From Acetobacterium sp. KB-1 (GTDB lineage: Bacteria > Bacillota > Clostridia > Eubacteriales > Eubacteriaceae): a stretch of 64,000 bases of DNA. Below, in pieces: positions 18,730 to 28,812 of the stretch (the first letter of the stretch is position 1; each line of letters opens with the position of its first letter). The stretch lies in the NCBI RefSeq assembly GCF_003260995.1, contig NZ_CP030040.1:2159995-2223994 (forward strand), given 5' to 3'. The translations under genes were made by a program, and so were the position numbers. The notes beneath the pieces are model-generated. The model was not told the origin of the DNA and did no database searches. It saw nothing but the letters and a program-made list of their open reading frames with translations.

Positions 18730-19644
18730 CTATGGGCTATTGATCTCATTGTTCGATTTTACTTCAATGGGAGGCATTTTTGTTAACGCAAAAGTTGCTG
18801 AGGCAAACTTAACCTGACCTGAACTGCTTTCTACCCTCTCAAGGATTTTTGTGAATAGCTGATCCTTTACACCCACACGCATTTTATAGTTCACCACATA
18901 ACGAAGGCTAAACTCTACCCAGTTATCATTGGCAATAATATTTACCATCGGATGGGTTGAGGCGTTTTCAATCAGAAATTTTTGTACCATGATCTCCCAA
19001 TGCTTCTCCGCTTCATCAGAATAGTCGCTTACCACTTCCTGAGCTACATCATAGAGAATTTCTCTTGCCAGAGTGTAATTACTTCCATATTGAATCGGAA
19101 CCTTAATCTCATCCCATAAAAAAGGAAAATCTGCGGAATAGTTGTATACGGGTTCCTTGAATACAAAGCTGTTGGAGATTCTAACAATTCTGCCATTGTA
19201 TAAATCCCCTTCTACCCATTCGCCTATTTCCATAATGGTGGTTCGCAGCACACCGACATCAATCACGTCGCCTTTGATTCCGCCCATCAATACCCGGTCC
19301 CCAGATTTATAAATGTCGCTGGACAAGATCGCCATCCATCCAGCGATGCTTGTAATAACTTCCTGTAGTGCAAAAGCAATCCCAGCTCCGGCAATCCCCA
19401 AAAAAATTGTTAACGATCCCAGGCTCTCGCGATAAATAATTGAGATCAACAGTAGAATGAGAAAATAGCCCACAAGGTTAATGGCCTTTCTGGTTCGATA
19501 GGAATTATTTTGATCGTTGATGTGTCTGCTCAGGCGAGACCGAATCAAGTTTTTCGCCGTCAAAATTAGGATCACGCCTGCTACCACCAGAACCAGTTGC
19601 AAAACGCGAGGATTTTGCATCATAATGTCGAAATATTCATCCAT
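18730..19644 (-). CDS. Small-conductance mechanosensitive channel (MscS family)
   Basis: About 304 residues. There are three N-terminal helices, with the pore helix region GIAGAGIAFALQEVITSIAGW, then the cytoplasmic beta domain (GDRVLMGGIKGDVIDVGVLR, WVEGDLYNGRIVRISNS) and an alpha/beta C-terminal domain. It would open under membrane tension to release solutes. The frame is open 36 codons further upstream, but the ATG at 19644 with GAGGAGG five bases ahead is the clear start. Family assignment is firm; gating properties are not predictable. Confidence 0.9.
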   Translation of the reverse strand: MDEYFDIMMQNPRVLQLVLVVAGVILILTAKNLIRSRLSRHINDQNNSYRTRKAINLVGYFLILLLISIIYRESLGSLTIFLGIAGAGIAFALQEVITSIAGWMAILSSDIYKSGDRVLMGGIKGDVIDVGVLRTTIMEIGEWVEGDLYNGRIVRISNSFVFKEPVYNYSADFPFLWDEIKVPIQYGSNYTLAREILYDVAQEVVSDYSDEAEKHWEIMVQKFLIENASTHPMVNIIANDNWVEFSLRYVVNYKMRVGVKDQLFTKILERVESSSGQVKFASATFALTKMPPIEVKSNNEINSP

Positions 19645-19752
19645 GGAAACCTCCTCTATTTTTGACTGTTTCACCTGCACTATCATATTTTTTATTATAG
19701 CATTTATCGTTGTGGAATCACTGTATTTATTATCACTTTTCAAAATTAGCAC

Positions 19753-19849
19753 AAAAAAACAGCCGACTGATATAAAGTCCGCTGTTTTTTCTTTGGTTGA
19801 GGTGGATGTTACTACCTAAATAATTTAATTCATGAACCTTGAAATAAAG
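19753..19849 (-). repeat. Repeated 3' element with terminator hairpin, copy B
   Basis: This stretch resembles 17218-17305. On the minus strand AAAAAACAGC and GCTGTTTTTT (complements of 19781-19790 and 19754-19763) form a stem with a T run, located 47 bases after the gdhA stop, and would terminate gdhA. The hairpin loop shares GACTG with copy A, and the flank shares CTT(T)GG-TGAG and GAAATAA-AG. Confidence 0.65.
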
Positions 19850-19895
19850 TTGAAAAAGAGTGACCTCTTCAAACTTTATCAAATAACACGATTGA

Positions 19896-21155
19896 TCAAG
19901 GGAAAATGCCTTTTATTTCTTCTGCATAAATCAATCGTTTTAAGGCAATGATATAAGCAGCCATCCGTAATGAACATTGGGACTGCTGACTTTCTTCCTG
20001 GATCTCAATAAAGGCGGCCGACATGATCTTTTCCAAGGTTTTATTAACCTGCTCCCGATTCCAGGTTAGAATTTGAATATTTTGTACCCACTCAAAATAA
20101 GAGACAATGACCCCACCGCTATTGGCAAAGATATCCGGTACCAACACGATACCCCGTTCTTTTAGCAACGCATCGGCTTCCACACTAGTCGGTCCGTTAG
20201 CGCCCTCAACAATATACGAGCATTGCAGTTTTGGAGCATTTTCAGCATTAATCTGATTCTCCAGTGCCGCCGGGATTAGCACATCGCATTTACAGGTTAG
20301 TACCTCCTCATGGGAAATATGGCTGACCCCCGCTTTCTGATAATCCTTTAACTGATTACATTTAATCTCCAGAAACGTTGAGACTTCATCCGCATCCAGA
20401 CCTTCTTCGCAGTAGATGCCCCCGGAGACATCGCTTAAAGCCACAATTTTACTACCGCGATGAAAAAGAATCCGGGCTGCATTGCCGCCAACATTGCCCA
20501 TCCCCGAAATTGCCACTGAAATATCCGCAAGCGTCTTGCCATCCCGTTCCAGAATCAGCTTGGTACTGATAGCCACCCCTCGACCAGTAGCCGAATTTCG
20601 TCCTTTTGAACCACCCAGCTCCAGTGGTTTTCCGGTAACCACGCCGGGACAGGGCTTGCCCTTTAGCATGCTGTAGGTATCCAGAATCCAGGCCATTGTT
20701 TGGGCGTTGGTATTGACGTCCGGTGCTGGAATATCGGTATCAGCACCAATTAGTGGTTCGATGGCAAAGGCATAGCGTCTGGTCAGTTTACGGAGTTCCC
20801 GCAGCGACAAGGTATCGGGATCTACCCGCACCCCGCCTTTAGCCCCACCATAGGGGATATTGACCACTGCACATTTTAGCGACATCCAGGTCGCCAAAGC
20901 CTTTACTTCATTTAAATTACAGTCCTGATGAAAGCGGATTCCACCTTTAAAGGGTCCCCGAATATTGGAATGTTGAACCCGATAGCCTTCAAACACTTTT
21001 ACCGCTCCATCATCCATTTCGACTGGTAAATAGACCTTTGTCTCCCGCTGAGGATTTTTAATGATCTCAAACATATATTGATTCATCCCGCCAATTTTCA
21101 TTGCCTCTGTCATTACATCGACCACGTTTAAATATGGATCATAAAATTCTCTCAT
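19896..21155 (-). CDS. gdhA: Glu/Leu/Phe/Val-type glutamate dehydrogenase
   Basis: A 419-residue enzyme that reversibly deaminates glutamate to 2-oxoglutarate and ammonia with NAD(P). The catalytic lysine segment is NIPYGGAKGGVRVDP (about residues 98-112), preceded by GGIRFHQDCNLNEVKALA. The Rossmann nucleotide fold begins ISGMGNVGGNAARIL near residue 215. Length and motifs fit the hexameric small GDH family. The start has AGGAGACAAGT upstream. It is divergent from an Lrp-type regulator gene, and an inverted repeat overlaps its -35 box, so Lrp-like control is likely. Leucine dehydrogenase is a less likely alternative. Confidence 0.9.
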   Translation of the reverse strand: MREFYDPYLNVVDVMTEAMKIGGMNQYMFEIIKNPQRETKVYLPVEMDDGAVKVFEGYRVQHSNIRGPFKGGIRFHQDCNLNEVKALATWMSLKCAVVNIPYGGAKGGVRVDPDTLSLRELRKLTRRYAFAIEPLIGADTDIPAPDVNTNAQTMAWILDTYSMLKGKPCPGVVTGKPLELGGSKGRNSATGRGVAISTKLILERDGKTLADISVAISGMGNVGGNAARILFHRGSKIVALSDVSGGIYCEEGLDADEVSTFLEIKCNQLKDYQKAGVSHISHEEVLTCKCDVLIPAALENQINAENAPKLQCSYIVEGANGPTSVEADALLKERGIVLVPDIFANSGGVIVSYFEWVQNIQILTWNREQVNKTLEKIMSAAFIEIQEESQQSQCSLRMAAYIIALKRLIYAEEIKGIFP

Positions 21156-21202
21156 ATACTTGTCTCCTGTTTATGATTTGTTGTGAACATCAACTGAAAA
21201 CA

Positions 21203-21246
21203 ATCATAAACTTAAACCATTTACATTGTCAATCACTCAATGTAAA
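21203..21246 (-). promoter_or_regulatory. gdhA promoter with overlapping inverted repeat
   Basis: On the minus strand TTGACA (21232-21227) is followed after 17-18 bases by TTATGAT. The arms TTTACATTG (21220-21228) and CAATGTAAA (21238-21246) form a perfect inverted repeat with a nine-base spacer that covers the -35 box. It is a good candidate operator for the adjacent Lrp-family regulator. Confidence 0.65.
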
Positions 21247-21324
21247 ACGATGATACCTAATTATTTTAAGTGTATATCCCTAATTTAAAAAGTTTTTTCG
21301 CTTTTCTACTTAATTTAATTATGC

Positions 21325-21336
21325 TACACTAGTGTA
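21325..21336. promoter_or_regulatory. Perfect 12-base palindrome before the lrp-like gene
   Basis: TACACTAGTGTA sits 70 bases before the Lrp-family start codon, just after a possible -10 (TATGCT, overlapping at 21325). It is a candidate autoregulatory site; the second TGTA...TACA pair at 21343-21356 may be part of it. Confidence 0.4.
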
Positions 21337-21405
21337 AAGAATGTACGTTTTTTACATCAACAGTATATTTTCAATTATTTTCAACGCGTTCAGGAGATTA
21401 AAACC

Positions 21406-21864
21406 ATGAAAAACAAGTTACTGGATTCCATCGATCTGCAGATCTTAAATCTGTTACAAAAAAACGGACGGATTTCAATCAAAGATTTAGCTGCCCAGGT
21501 TTACCTCTCATCACCGGCAGTTTCTTCACGGATTGAGCAATTGGAGAAAAACGATTATATTTGCGGCTATCAGGCAGTGGTGAATCCCATCAAGATGGGT
21601 TATCATATCAAGGCCTTTGTTAATCTTGAGGTTGAACCCGTTCGCAAAAAAGAATTTTATCCCTACATTAAGACCTGCATCAATGTGATTGAATGCAATT
21701 GTGTCACTGGGGATTATTCGATGCTGCTGGAAGTTCTTTTCCCCAGCACCAGTGAACTGGACAGCTTCATTGGGGAGCTGCAACAATTTGGCCGAACCAA
21801 AACACTGATTGTCTTTTCGACTTCGATAGAACACCGGGGGATTGCGTTTTCCCAGGAGGAATAA
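21406..21864 (+). CDS. Lrp/AsnC-family transcriptional regulator
   Basis: A 152-residue protein. The N-terminal winged helix (residues about 5-60) begins LDSIDLQILNLLQKNGRISI, with recognition helix SSPAVSSRIEQLEK. The C-terminal RAM ligand-binding domain follows, with the usual GDYSMLLEV segment. The ribosome binding site AGGAG is well placed. It is divergent from gdhA and next to leucine biosynthesis, so amino acid-responsive control of gdhA is the natural inference. Confidence 0.92.
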   Translation: MKNKLLDSIDLQILNLLQKNGRISIKDLAAQVYLSSPAVSSRIEQLEKNDYICGYQAVVNPIKMGYHIKAFVNLEVEPVRKKEFYPYIKTCINVIECNCVTGDYSMLLEVLFPSTSELDSFIGELQQFGRTKTLIVFSTSIEHRGIAFSQEE

Positions 21865-21983
21865 TACATTTGGGGCTCATTTTACGTCGCCTTATATTGT
21901 CTTCTTATGTCCCCTTGTGAATCTTGCAAAGCAACGATCCACAAGCGATCATAAAAAGACTTCTTCATTTCCTTCTGCAAAAC

Positions 21984-23504
21984 TTATTTGAGCAGCATCT
22001 TATTCACAGCGTTAATTAGTGCTAAGGCACTGGCGTGCATCACATCCTGTTCGATGGCTTTACCTGAAAACAACTGCTCATTGCAGCGAATTTGGGTGGT
22101 GACCTTTCCCAGGCTCCCTTTACCCCGGCTTAAGCTGTTGATCCGATAATCGATGAGTTCAATGGGTTCACCGACCGCTTCCATAATGGCCCCATAAAGA
22201 GCATCAATGACACCGGAGCCGCTCTGGCTGACTGCCACTTTTTTATCACCTCGAGCCAGCTTTACCGTTGCTGAAGGTAAGCCGCTGGTCACCTGTAGCT
22301 GATAATCGACCAGCTGCCATAATTCCGGGCTAATGCCACTGCTGGGGACACCACTGTTTTTTAGCAGGGTCAGCACGTCATTATCATAGATTTCTTTTTT
22401 AGCATCGGCCATGGTCAAGAATTGCTGATAGCAATCTGCCACTGATTCCTCGGGGATATCAAAGCCCAGACCCTGAGTGACATGCATAAAGGCATGTCGG
22501 CCTGATCTGGCGGTGAGGACAATTTCCATTGCCGGCGCCCCGATGGTTTCCGGATCCATAATTTCATAAACATCCTTTGATTTAAGCAGTCCATCCTGAT
22601 GGATCCCCGAAGAATGGGCAAAAGCATTTTCTCCCGTGATGGCCTTGTTCACCTGAAGATCCAGCCCCATGGTGGCACTGACCATCCGCGAAGTTTCGTA
22701 AATTTTTTGGGTATCCACCGTGGTATGTCCGCCATAATAAGCCGGGTGGAGCGAAATCCCCATGACCACTTCTTCCAGCGCGGTATTTCCAGCCCGTTCA
22801 CCGATGCCATTGATGGTACACTCCACCTTATCCGCCCCGTTTTTAACGGCTGCCAGGGTATTGGCGGTGGCCAGACCAGTGTCATTATGACAGTGAACAC
22901 TGAGCATCACCTGAGGGTCAAGATTCTTCAGTCGGTCATTAATGCGGTAGATCAGCTTGCCAAATTCTTCGGGAATGGCAAAACCGACCGTATCCGGCAC
23001 ATTAATGATGGTGGCGCCCGCCTTAACCACCGCTTCAATGGTTTGCCAGAGATACTCAAACTCTGAGCGGCTGGCATCTTCCAGCGAATACTGAACCTGG
23101 GGCAGCAGGCTGCTGGCATATTTAACTGCGCCGACCCCCATCTCAATGACTTGCGCCGGTGTTTTTCTGAATTTCTTAGCGACATGTACATCCGACGACC
23201 CTAAAACAATATGAATCAGCGGATTCTCAGCCTCCCGAATACTCTCATAAATGCAATCAATATCCGCTTGCACCGCCCGACCCAGGGCGGCAATCCTGAC
23301 GTCCTGGCCAATTTTGCGACTGATCGCCCGAACGGCCTCAAAATCCCCCTGGGATGACGAAGGGAAGCCCACCTCCATCATATCGACCTTCATTTTGGCA
23401 ATCTGCTCAGCCACCTCCAGTTTTTCGCTTAGATTCAATTTGGCTCCCGGTACCTGTTCACCGTCTCTTAAGGTTGTGTCAAAGACATAAATTTTTCGTG
23501 ACAT
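21984..23504 (-). CDS. leuA: 2-Isopropylmalate synthase
   Basis: A 506-residue enzyme that condenses acetyl-CoA with 2-oxoisovalerate in the first committed step of leucine synthesis. The N-terminal HMGL barrel begins [17 protein letters not shown], with metal-binding HCHNDTG near residue 200 and [14 protein letters not shown]. The C-terminal regulatory domain (about 370-506) ends with [20 protein letters not shown] and is the site of leucine feedback in the family. The start has AAAGGAGAAAGCGT upstream. It is preceded by a T-box leader with a Leu (CUC) specifier, which supports leuA over citramalate synthase. No other leu genes are adjacent in the window. Confidence 0.93.
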   Translation of the reverse strand: MSRKIYVFDTTLRDGEQVPGAKLNLSEKLEVAEQIAKMKVDMMEVGFPSSSQGDFEAVRAISRKIGQDVRIAALGRAVQADIDCIYESIREAENPLIHIVLGSSDVHVAKKFRKTPAQVIEMGVGAVKYASSLLPQVQYSLEDASRSEFEYLWQTIEAVVKAGATIINVPDTVGFAIPEEFGKLIYRINDRLKNLDPQVMLSVHCHNDTGLATANTLAAVKNGADKVECTINGIGERAGNTALEEVVMGISLHPAYYGGHTTVDTQKIYETSRMVSATMGLDLQVNKAITGENAFAHSSGIHQDGLLKSKDVYEIMDPETIGAPAMEIVLTARSGRHAFMHVTQGLGFDIPEESVADCYQQFLTMADAKKEIYDNDVLTLLKNSGVPSSGISPELWQLVDYQLQVTSGLPSATVKLARGDKKVAVSQSGSGVIDALYGAIMEAVGEPIELIDYRINSLSRGKGSLGKVTTQIRCNEQLFSGKAIEQDVMHASALALINAVNKMLLK

Positions 23505-23532
23505 ACGCTTTCTCCTTTTATGAATTTTGGGT

Positions 23533-24050
23533 AAAAAAAGCTCCCTGACATCTCAATCAGAGACGAAAAGGGAGCTTTCCGCGGTACCACTCTTATTCAC
23601 ACAGACGACTGTATGCACTTTATCGATACCCTTTATCCTGCCCCTGAAGATTCTTTGTATAAAAATTTTGCAACCACGATTCCGCTCCGCTTCATCTTTG
23701 GTTCGTGGGCAGTCGCCAACTGCAAGCGAGCTTGCGATTGGCGACTGCCTTCACGCAAAAAAACGCCTGTCTCAAACGAGACAGACGAAAAATCTGCTAT
23801 ACCACTCTATTTTATACGACGATCTTCAATACGGGTTTAACAAAACCGATATCCATCCCTTATAACGGTGGGCTTCCGTCTTAACCTACTTTTTCACTGA
23901 ATTTGGTATCAGGATCGTATCATCAGCGCTATTTCAGCAAGCAACTCAGAGGTGAGTTCATCGTCTTCTGATTTCTGCTTCACACCACCCAGCAGATCTC
24001 TGAAAATCATCCAATAACTACTATTCCTCATCAGCGTCTTTTTGATATTT
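23533..24050 (-). ncRNA. T-box leader (tRNA-Leu, CUC specifier) with duplicated terminator module
   Basis: Reading the minus strand from about 24050: a Stem I with the distal GGTGGTGTGAAGCAG element, and a specifier loop GAA-CUC-ACC with CUC (Leu). Then comes a degenerate antiterminator box AGAGTGGTATAGCAG (complement of 23794-23809) followed by a perfect-type terminator hairpin at 23764-23787 and a T run. After a second long hairpin (23708-23749, nearly 20-base arms) comes a canonical T-box AAGAGTGGTACCGCGG (complement of 23579-23594) and a second terminator AAAGCTCCC...GGGAGCTTTTTTT (23533-23578). Uncharged tRNA-Leu should favour antitermination and leuA expression. Short open frames here are artefacts of RNA structure. 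Confidence 0.9.
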
Positions 24051-24055
24051 TATAT

Positions 24056-24084
24056 ATCATAAACGAATCCAAGCCCTTTGTCAA
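24056..24084 (-). promoter_or_regulatory. Promoter of the leuA T-box transcript
   Basis: On the minus strand, TTGACA (24084-24079), exactly 17 bases, then TATGAT (24061-24056), just before Stem I of the leader. Confidence 0.85.
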
Positions 24085-24090
24085 CCCAAT

Positions 24091-24121
24091 AAAAAAAGCA
24101 GCCGTTCAATGAACAGCTGCC
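24091..24121 (-). terminator. Terminator of the glycine/serine operon
   Basis: On the minus strand GGCAGCTGTTC-ATT-GAACGGCTGC is a hairpin followed by seven T. It lies about 220 bases after the sdaAA stop and directly upstream of the leuA promoter. The stretch 24122-24342 shows nothing else I can identify. Confidence 0.8.
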
Positions 24122-24342
24122 AGTGATAGTGAAGTGAAAAAAGATGTCGAAACTTTTCTCACATCACAGATTCTAACGCATTAAACTTAACGCTCTCTGT
24201 AAACATGCATTTACTTAAGCATATGTTAAAAAAAGGTGAAAATTAGTGCAATTTATTTCCAGATATTCCTAAATCTTTTCCGACAAGACGATCCCACCAA
24301 TCCTTAATTGAATGTGATTGACTCGAATTATCCGATCCTGGG

Positions 24343-25218
24343 TCAGCGCCGAATTTCCCGGGCAATTTTCTTCGCGGTGGGTGTGTCGGCCAGACCCCCT
24401 TCTGCCGTTTCTTTTAATGTTTTGGGCATCGCATCGCCAACGGCTTTCATCGCACCAATCACCTCATCGACCGGGATAGTACTCTTTATCCCGGCTAGAG
24501 CCATCTCTGCCGCAACCAGGGCATTGGCTGCTCCGCTGGCATTACGCTTGATACAAGGCACCTCCACCAGCCCGGCAACCGGATCACAAACTAATCCCAG
24601 CACACTTTTTAAGGCCATCGCACAGGCATGGGCACACATTTGTGGGGTACCACCCATTAATTCAACCGCCGCGGCTGCGGCCATTGCCGCGGCACTGCCG
24701 CATTCTGCCTGACAGCCTCCCTCCGCACCGGAAACGCTGGCCTTTTGGGCAATCACCATGCCGAGTCCGGCGGCGGTAAAAAGGCTCATCACCACCTGAT
24801 CCTCAGCTAAATGGTGTTCTTCTTTTAAGGTCAGCAAGAGGGCCGGAATAATCCCGCAGGAACCGGCCGTCGGCGCCGCGACAATTCTACCCATGCAGGC
24901 ATTCACTTCAGCAATCGCCAACGCCTTTGCCAGGGTTTCACTCAGCACCTTCCCGCTAAGGGCTCTGCCGGCATCAACCGCCTGTTTCATTTTATTGGCA
25001 TCACCGCCACTTAAACCGCTTGCCGACAAACTCTGTGAAGTGAGTCCCTTTTCTGCTGCGGCCGCCATCACATGAAGGCTTTTACGCATCAGCTCAAAGA
25101 GTTCATCGTTTGACTGTTCCATATGCAAGGCCTGATCCTCAAGGACCAGCTCCGAAATTCGCTTCCCTTTTTTTGTGGCCTTATCTGCCAGTTCCTGTAT
25201 CGAATCATAACTAATCAT
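24343..25218 (-). CDS. sdaAA: L-serine dehydratase, iron-sulfur-dependent, alpha subunit
   Basis: A subunit of about 291 residues that, with SdaAB, deaminates L-serine to pyruvate and ammonia using an oxygen-sensitive [4Fe-4S] cluster. Typical features are APTAGSCGIIPALLLTL (about 135-152), GGCQAECGSAAAMAAAA (about 188-205) and VCDPVAGLVEVPC near residue 230, which together carry the cluster-binding cysteines. I prefer the ATG at 25218 (ribosome binding site AGGAG, five-base spacing) over the in-frame GTG at 25224. It is the last gene of the riboswitch-controlled operon, after SdaAB, and drains serine made from glycine by the GcvT-GlyA fusion. Confidence 0.95.
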   Translation of the reverse strand: MISYDSIQELADKATKKGKRISELVLEDQALHMEQSNDELFELMRKSLHVMAAAAEKGLTSQSLSASGLSGGDANKMKQAVDAGRALSGKVLSETLAKALAIAEVNACMGRIVAAPTAGSCGIIPALLLTLKEEHHLAEDQVVMSLFTAAGLGMVIAQKASVSGAEGGCQAECGSAAAMAAAAAVELMGGTPQMCAHACAMALKSVLGLVCDPVAGLVEVPCIKRNASGAANALVAAEMALAGIKSTIPVDEVIGAMKAVGDAMPKTLKETAEGGLADTPTAKKIAREIRR

Positions 25219-25226
25219 CTTCACTC

Positions 25227-25889
25227 CTAATAGATCGGTTCAATTAATACTGCCTTTTTTACCGTCTTCACCGCTTCGATTGAGCAAACCAATCCACCTT
25301 TAACCGCCTGATCGGTTTCAATCACCATCATCGCCTCACCGCCGCGATGGGAACGATACATATTCAGTTCAGCAATGTTAATCCCATGATCCGCCAGCAG
25401 TTTAGTTACGGCCGCAATCACCCCGGGCGTATCGGTGTGGGGAATCAGCAGAGTATAATAGTCGCCCTTGAATTTGACATTGATCTCGTTAATCCGGTTG
25501 ACTACAATTCTGCCACCACCGACTGAAGATCCCTGGACAATTGTTTTTTTTCCCAATTGATCGACCGATGAAATCAAGGCCGTATTGGGGTGAACCGCTT
25601 GATTACCGGACTTTCTAAATTTAAAACTCATTCCCGCCTGCCTGGCCAGCGCCAGACTGTCTTTAATCCGCTCATCGTCTGGTGCCATGCCCAGCAGGCC
25701 GGCAATAATCGCTTTATCCGTTCCATGTCCCTTATAGGTTTGGGCAAAGGAGCCATAGAGTTCAATGGACACCGCAACCGGCTGTCCGCCTGCGACCACT
25801 CGGGCTATTTTGCCGATTCGCACCGCTCCGGCAGTATGAGAGCTGGACGGGCCCACCATAATCGGTCCGATAATATCAAATACATTCAT
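25227..25889 (-). CDS. sdaAB: L-serine dehydratase, iron-sulfur-dependent, beta subunit
   Basis: About 220 residues. The N-terminal Ser_dehydrat_beta domain carries GPSSSHTAGAVRIGKIAR (about residues 12-30), and a C-terminal ACT domain covers about 145-220 (YTLLIPHTDTPGVIAAVTKL). The ATG at 25889 after GGAGGTTGGC is the start; an in-frame GTG four codons earlier contains part of the ribosome binding site. The stop is eight bases before sdaAA. The ACT domain suggests that the amino acid product or substrate modulates activity. Confidence 0.94.
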   Translation of the reverse strand: MNVFDIIGPIMVGPSSSHTAGAVRIGKIARVVAGGQPVAVSIELYGSFAQTYKGHGTDKAIIAGLLGMAPDDERIKDSLALARQAGMSFKFRKSGNQAVHPNTALISSVDQLGKKTIVQGSSVGGGRIVVNRINEINVKFKGDYYTLLIPHTDTPGVIAAVTKLLADHGINIAELNMYRSHRGGEAMMVIETDQAVKGGLVCSIEAVKTVKKAVLIEPIY

Positions 25890-25984
25890 GCCAACCTCCA
25901 CTTTGGGGCAACCACTTTTTCAGGCACCACTATTTGATTCTGGTGTATTCTTGCGTTATTAATACCCGATTTACATCGGATTAT

Positions 25985-27442
25985 CTAGACTTTGTTATAC
26001 CGAAGCATCGGTTTTCGTACTGCCGCAACCTCATCGAGCCGTTTTACCATGCTGTCATGGGGTGCTTCCTTTAGAAGCTCCGGATTCGTCTGCGCTTCGC
26101 TGGCAATTTGTTGCATCGCCACGATGAATTCATCCAGGGTTTCCTTACTTTCAGTCTCAGTCGGTTCAATCATCAGCGCTTCTTTGACGATTAAGGGAAA
26201 ATATATCGTTGGCGGATGATAACCAAAATCAATCAGCCGTTTGGCAATATCCAGCGCCGAAACCCCAAACTTGCTCTGCTTTTGAGCCGAGAAAACCACC
26301 TCATGCATACAGATTTTGCCAAACGGTAATTCGTAATCATCCTGCAGTCTGGCACGGATATAATTGGCATTAAGTACCGCTGTCTCTGATGCCTCCCGAA
26401 GGCCCGCAGCCCCCAAGGAGCGGATGTAAGCAAAGGCTTTAACGACCACCCCAAAATTGCCATAGAAAGATTTAACCCGGCCAATCGATAAGGGCCGGTT
26501 ATCATCCAGATAATAGCGATCCTCGACCCGTTCCACCACCGGACCAGGCAAAAAGGGAACTAACTCTTTTTTGACGCCCACCGGACCTGAACCGGGGCCG
26601 CCACCGCCATGCGGAGTGCTGAAGGTTTTGTGCAGATTAAGATGGACCACATCAAAGCCCATATCGCCAGGCCGGGTCTTACCCATGATGGCATTCATAT
26701 TGGCACCGTCGTAATAAAGCAGGCCGCCCGCCTGGTGGACAATCTGAGCTATTTCGGTAATATTTTCTTCAAATAAGCCCAGGGTACTGGGATTGGTAAG
26801 CATCAGTCCGGCAATTTCATCACTCATCACCGCCTTTAGTGACGGGATATCAACGCCGCCAAATGCATTGGATTTCACTTCAACCACATCAAAACCAACC
26901 ACCGACGCCGAAGCCGGATTGGTGCCATGGGATGAATCCGGCACAACGATTTTTTGTCGCTTAGTATCGCCGCGGTTCTGATGATAGGCTTTGATAATCA
27001 TCAGTCCCGCCATCTCCCCATGAGCGCCAGCCGCCGGTTGCAGGGATACCCGCTCCATTCCGGTGATTTCTGCCAGCATGATGTCAGTTTCGTATAAAAC
27101 CGCCAGGCAACCCTGGGCGGTTTTTTCAGGTTGGTACGGGTGCATCCGGGCAAAGCCACTAAATTTGGACACCTCCTCGTTCACCTTGGGATTATACTTC
27201 ATGGTACAGGAACCCAGCGGATAAAAGCCGGAATCGACCCCGTGATTCATCTTCGATAAGGCCGTAAAATGGCGAACCGTATCGACTTCGCTGACCTCCG
27301 GGAGTTCCGGCGACTGAGCCCTTAAAAAACCGGCGGGGATGGCGCTGCCAAGATCTAATTCAGGAACATCACAGGCTGGTAACAGGTCCGTTTTTCGACC
27401 TGAAACTGACTTTTCAAAAATCAGTGCTTCGCTCTTAATCAC
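25985..27442 (-). CDS. gcvPB: Glycine dehydrogenase (decarboxylating), P-protein subunit 2
   Basis: A 485-residue PLP subunit of the two-subunit P-protein, which decarboxylates glycine and passes the aminomethyl group to lipoyl-GcvH. The PLP lysine is about Lys272 in [20 protein letters not shown]. The start is a GTG that overlaps the last codons of gcvPA by eight bases, which indicates tight coupling. It is a few residues longer than average at the C-terminus, without obvious extra domains. Confidence 0.96.
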   Translation of the reverse strand: MIKSEALIFEKSVSGRKTDLLPACDVPELDLGSAIPAGFLRAQSPELPEVSEVDTVRHFTALSKMNHGVDSGFYPLGSCTMKYNPKVNEEVSKFSGFARMHPYQPEKTAQGCLAVLYETDIMLAEITGMERVSLQPAAGAHGEMAGLMIIKAYHQNRGDTKRQKIVVPDSSHGTNPASASVVGFDVVEVKSNAFGGVDIPSLKAVMSDEIAGLMLTNPSTLGLFEENITEIAQIVHQAGGLLYYDGANMNAIMGKTRPGDMGFDVVHLNLHKTFSTPHGGGGPGSGPVGVKKELVPFLPGPVVERVEDRYYLDDNRPLSIGRVKSFYGNFGVVVKAFAYIRSLGAAGLREASETAVLNANYIRARLQDDYELPFGKICMHEVVFSAQKQSKFGVSALDIAKRLIDFGYHPPTIYFPLIVKEALMIEPTETESKETLDEFIVAMQQIASEAQTNPELLKEAPHDSMVKRLDEVAAVRKPMLRYNKV

Positions 27443-28781
27443 AATAATTCACCGCCTTTTCTACTAAACTATCGATCTCGGTTCGGGTCCGTTTTTCGGT
27501 CACCGCCAGCAACCAGCCGTTTTTTAGCTGCGGATACGATTTCTCCAACTCATAGCCACCGATAATTTGGTCCAAGAGCAACGCCGTATTCAGGGCTTTG
27601 GTTTCGCAACTGCTGATTATAGCAAATTCCTTAAAAAAGGGAGCTGAAAAAACAGGCGTAAATTTCCCCGATTGGATCAGTTGATCATAGAGATAGTGAG
27701 CTTTATTAAAGCATAGATTGGCTACCTCTTTTAAACCCTCCTTACCAAGAACCGTCATATAAATAGTCGCAGCCAGAGCATTTAAGGCCTGGTTGGAGCA
27801 AATATTAGAAGTAGCCTTGTCCCGACGGATATGCTGTTCTCTGGTCTGGAGGGTCAGCACAAAGGCCCGTTTGCCATCAAGATCAGTGGTCTGACCAACG
27901 ACGCGACCCGGCAGCTTCCGCATTAATGCCTTAGAGGTGGCCATAAAACCAAGGCCGGGACCGCCAAAGCTAATCGGATTACCCAGACATTGACCATCCC
28001 CAACCACAATATCGGCCGCCAGTTCGCCTGGGGATTTTAAGATTGCCAGCGAAATCGGATCGACACTGGCAATCAGCAGGGCCTTATGGTGGTGCGCCAG
28101 TTCGGCGGCCTGGCCCAGATCTTCGATGATACCGAAGAAATTGGGATTCTGGACAATAACCGCCGCAGTTTGATCCGATAACGCTGCTTCCAGACAACCG
28201 AAATCGATGCTACCATTATCATAGTCAATTTCTTTGACCTCAATGCCTTTGTATCGGGCATAGGTTTTTATGACTTCCCGACTCTCCGGATGAACGGTGC
28301 TGGCAATGAGCATCTCATTTCTTCTGGTATGACTACAGGCCATCGCGACCGCCTCAGCCAGGGCGGTGGCACCATCATACATCGAGGCATTGGCAATATC
28401 CATCCCGGTGAGCTCGCAGATCATCGATTGAAACTCGAAGATCGCCTGCAGGGTACCCTGGCTGATTTCTGGCTGATACGTGGTATAGGCCGTGTAAAAC
28501 TCCTGTCGGGCAGTCAGATTGCCGACCACGCTGGGGATGAAATGATCATAGGCCCCGGCTCCCAGAAAACAGCTATAAGCATCCAGATTGGCATTTTGCT
28601 GTGACAGCTTTTGCATATAACTAGTCAGTTCCATCTCTGATAGAGCCGGTGGTAATAGAAGCTCGCGGTTTAAGCGCACTTGTTTTGGAATGTCGGCAAA
28701 AAGTTCGTTTATCGAAGCGATTCCCATCGCTTTTAGCATCGCTTGTTGTTCTTCTTTGGTATGGGATAAATAGGATGACAC
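27435..28781 (-). CDS. gcvPA: Glycine dehydrogenase (decarboxylating), P-protein subunit 1
   Basis: A 448-residue subunit that pairs with GcvPB. Characteristic segments are [47 protein letters not shown] and [19 protein letters not shown]. The start is GTG at 28781, seven bases after AAGGGGG. The gene lies 31 bases downstream of the gcvT-glyA fusion in the same operon. Confidence 0.96.
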   Translation of the reverse strand: MSSYLSHTKEEQQAMLKAMGIASINELFADIPKQVRLNRELLLPPALSEMELTSYMQKLSQQNANLDAYSCFLGAGAYDHFIPSVVGNLTARQEFYTAYTTYQPEISQGTLQAIFEFQSMICELTGMDIANASMYDGATALAEAVAMACSHTRRNEMLIASTVHPESREVIKTYARYKGIEVKEIDYDNGSIDFGCLEAALSDQTAAVIVQNPNFFGIIEDLGQAAELAHHHKALLIASVDPISLAILKSPGELAADIVVGDGQCLGNPISFGGPGLGFMATSKALMRKLPGRVVGQTTDLDGKRAFVLTLQTREQHIRRDKATSNICSNQALNALAATIYMTVLGKEGLKEVANLCFNKAHYLYDQLIQSGKFTPVFSAPFFKEFAIISSCETKALNTALLLDQIIGGYELEKSYPQLKNGWLLAVTEKRTRTEIDSLVEKAVNYCD

Positions 28782-28812
28782 GCTTTTTCCCCCTTTTAAA
28801 CTTATTTTTTAT

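Noticed and set aside
23527-23865. 112- and 75-codon plus-strand open frames
   Set aside because: They are antisense to the T-box leader of leuA and have no ribosome binding site.
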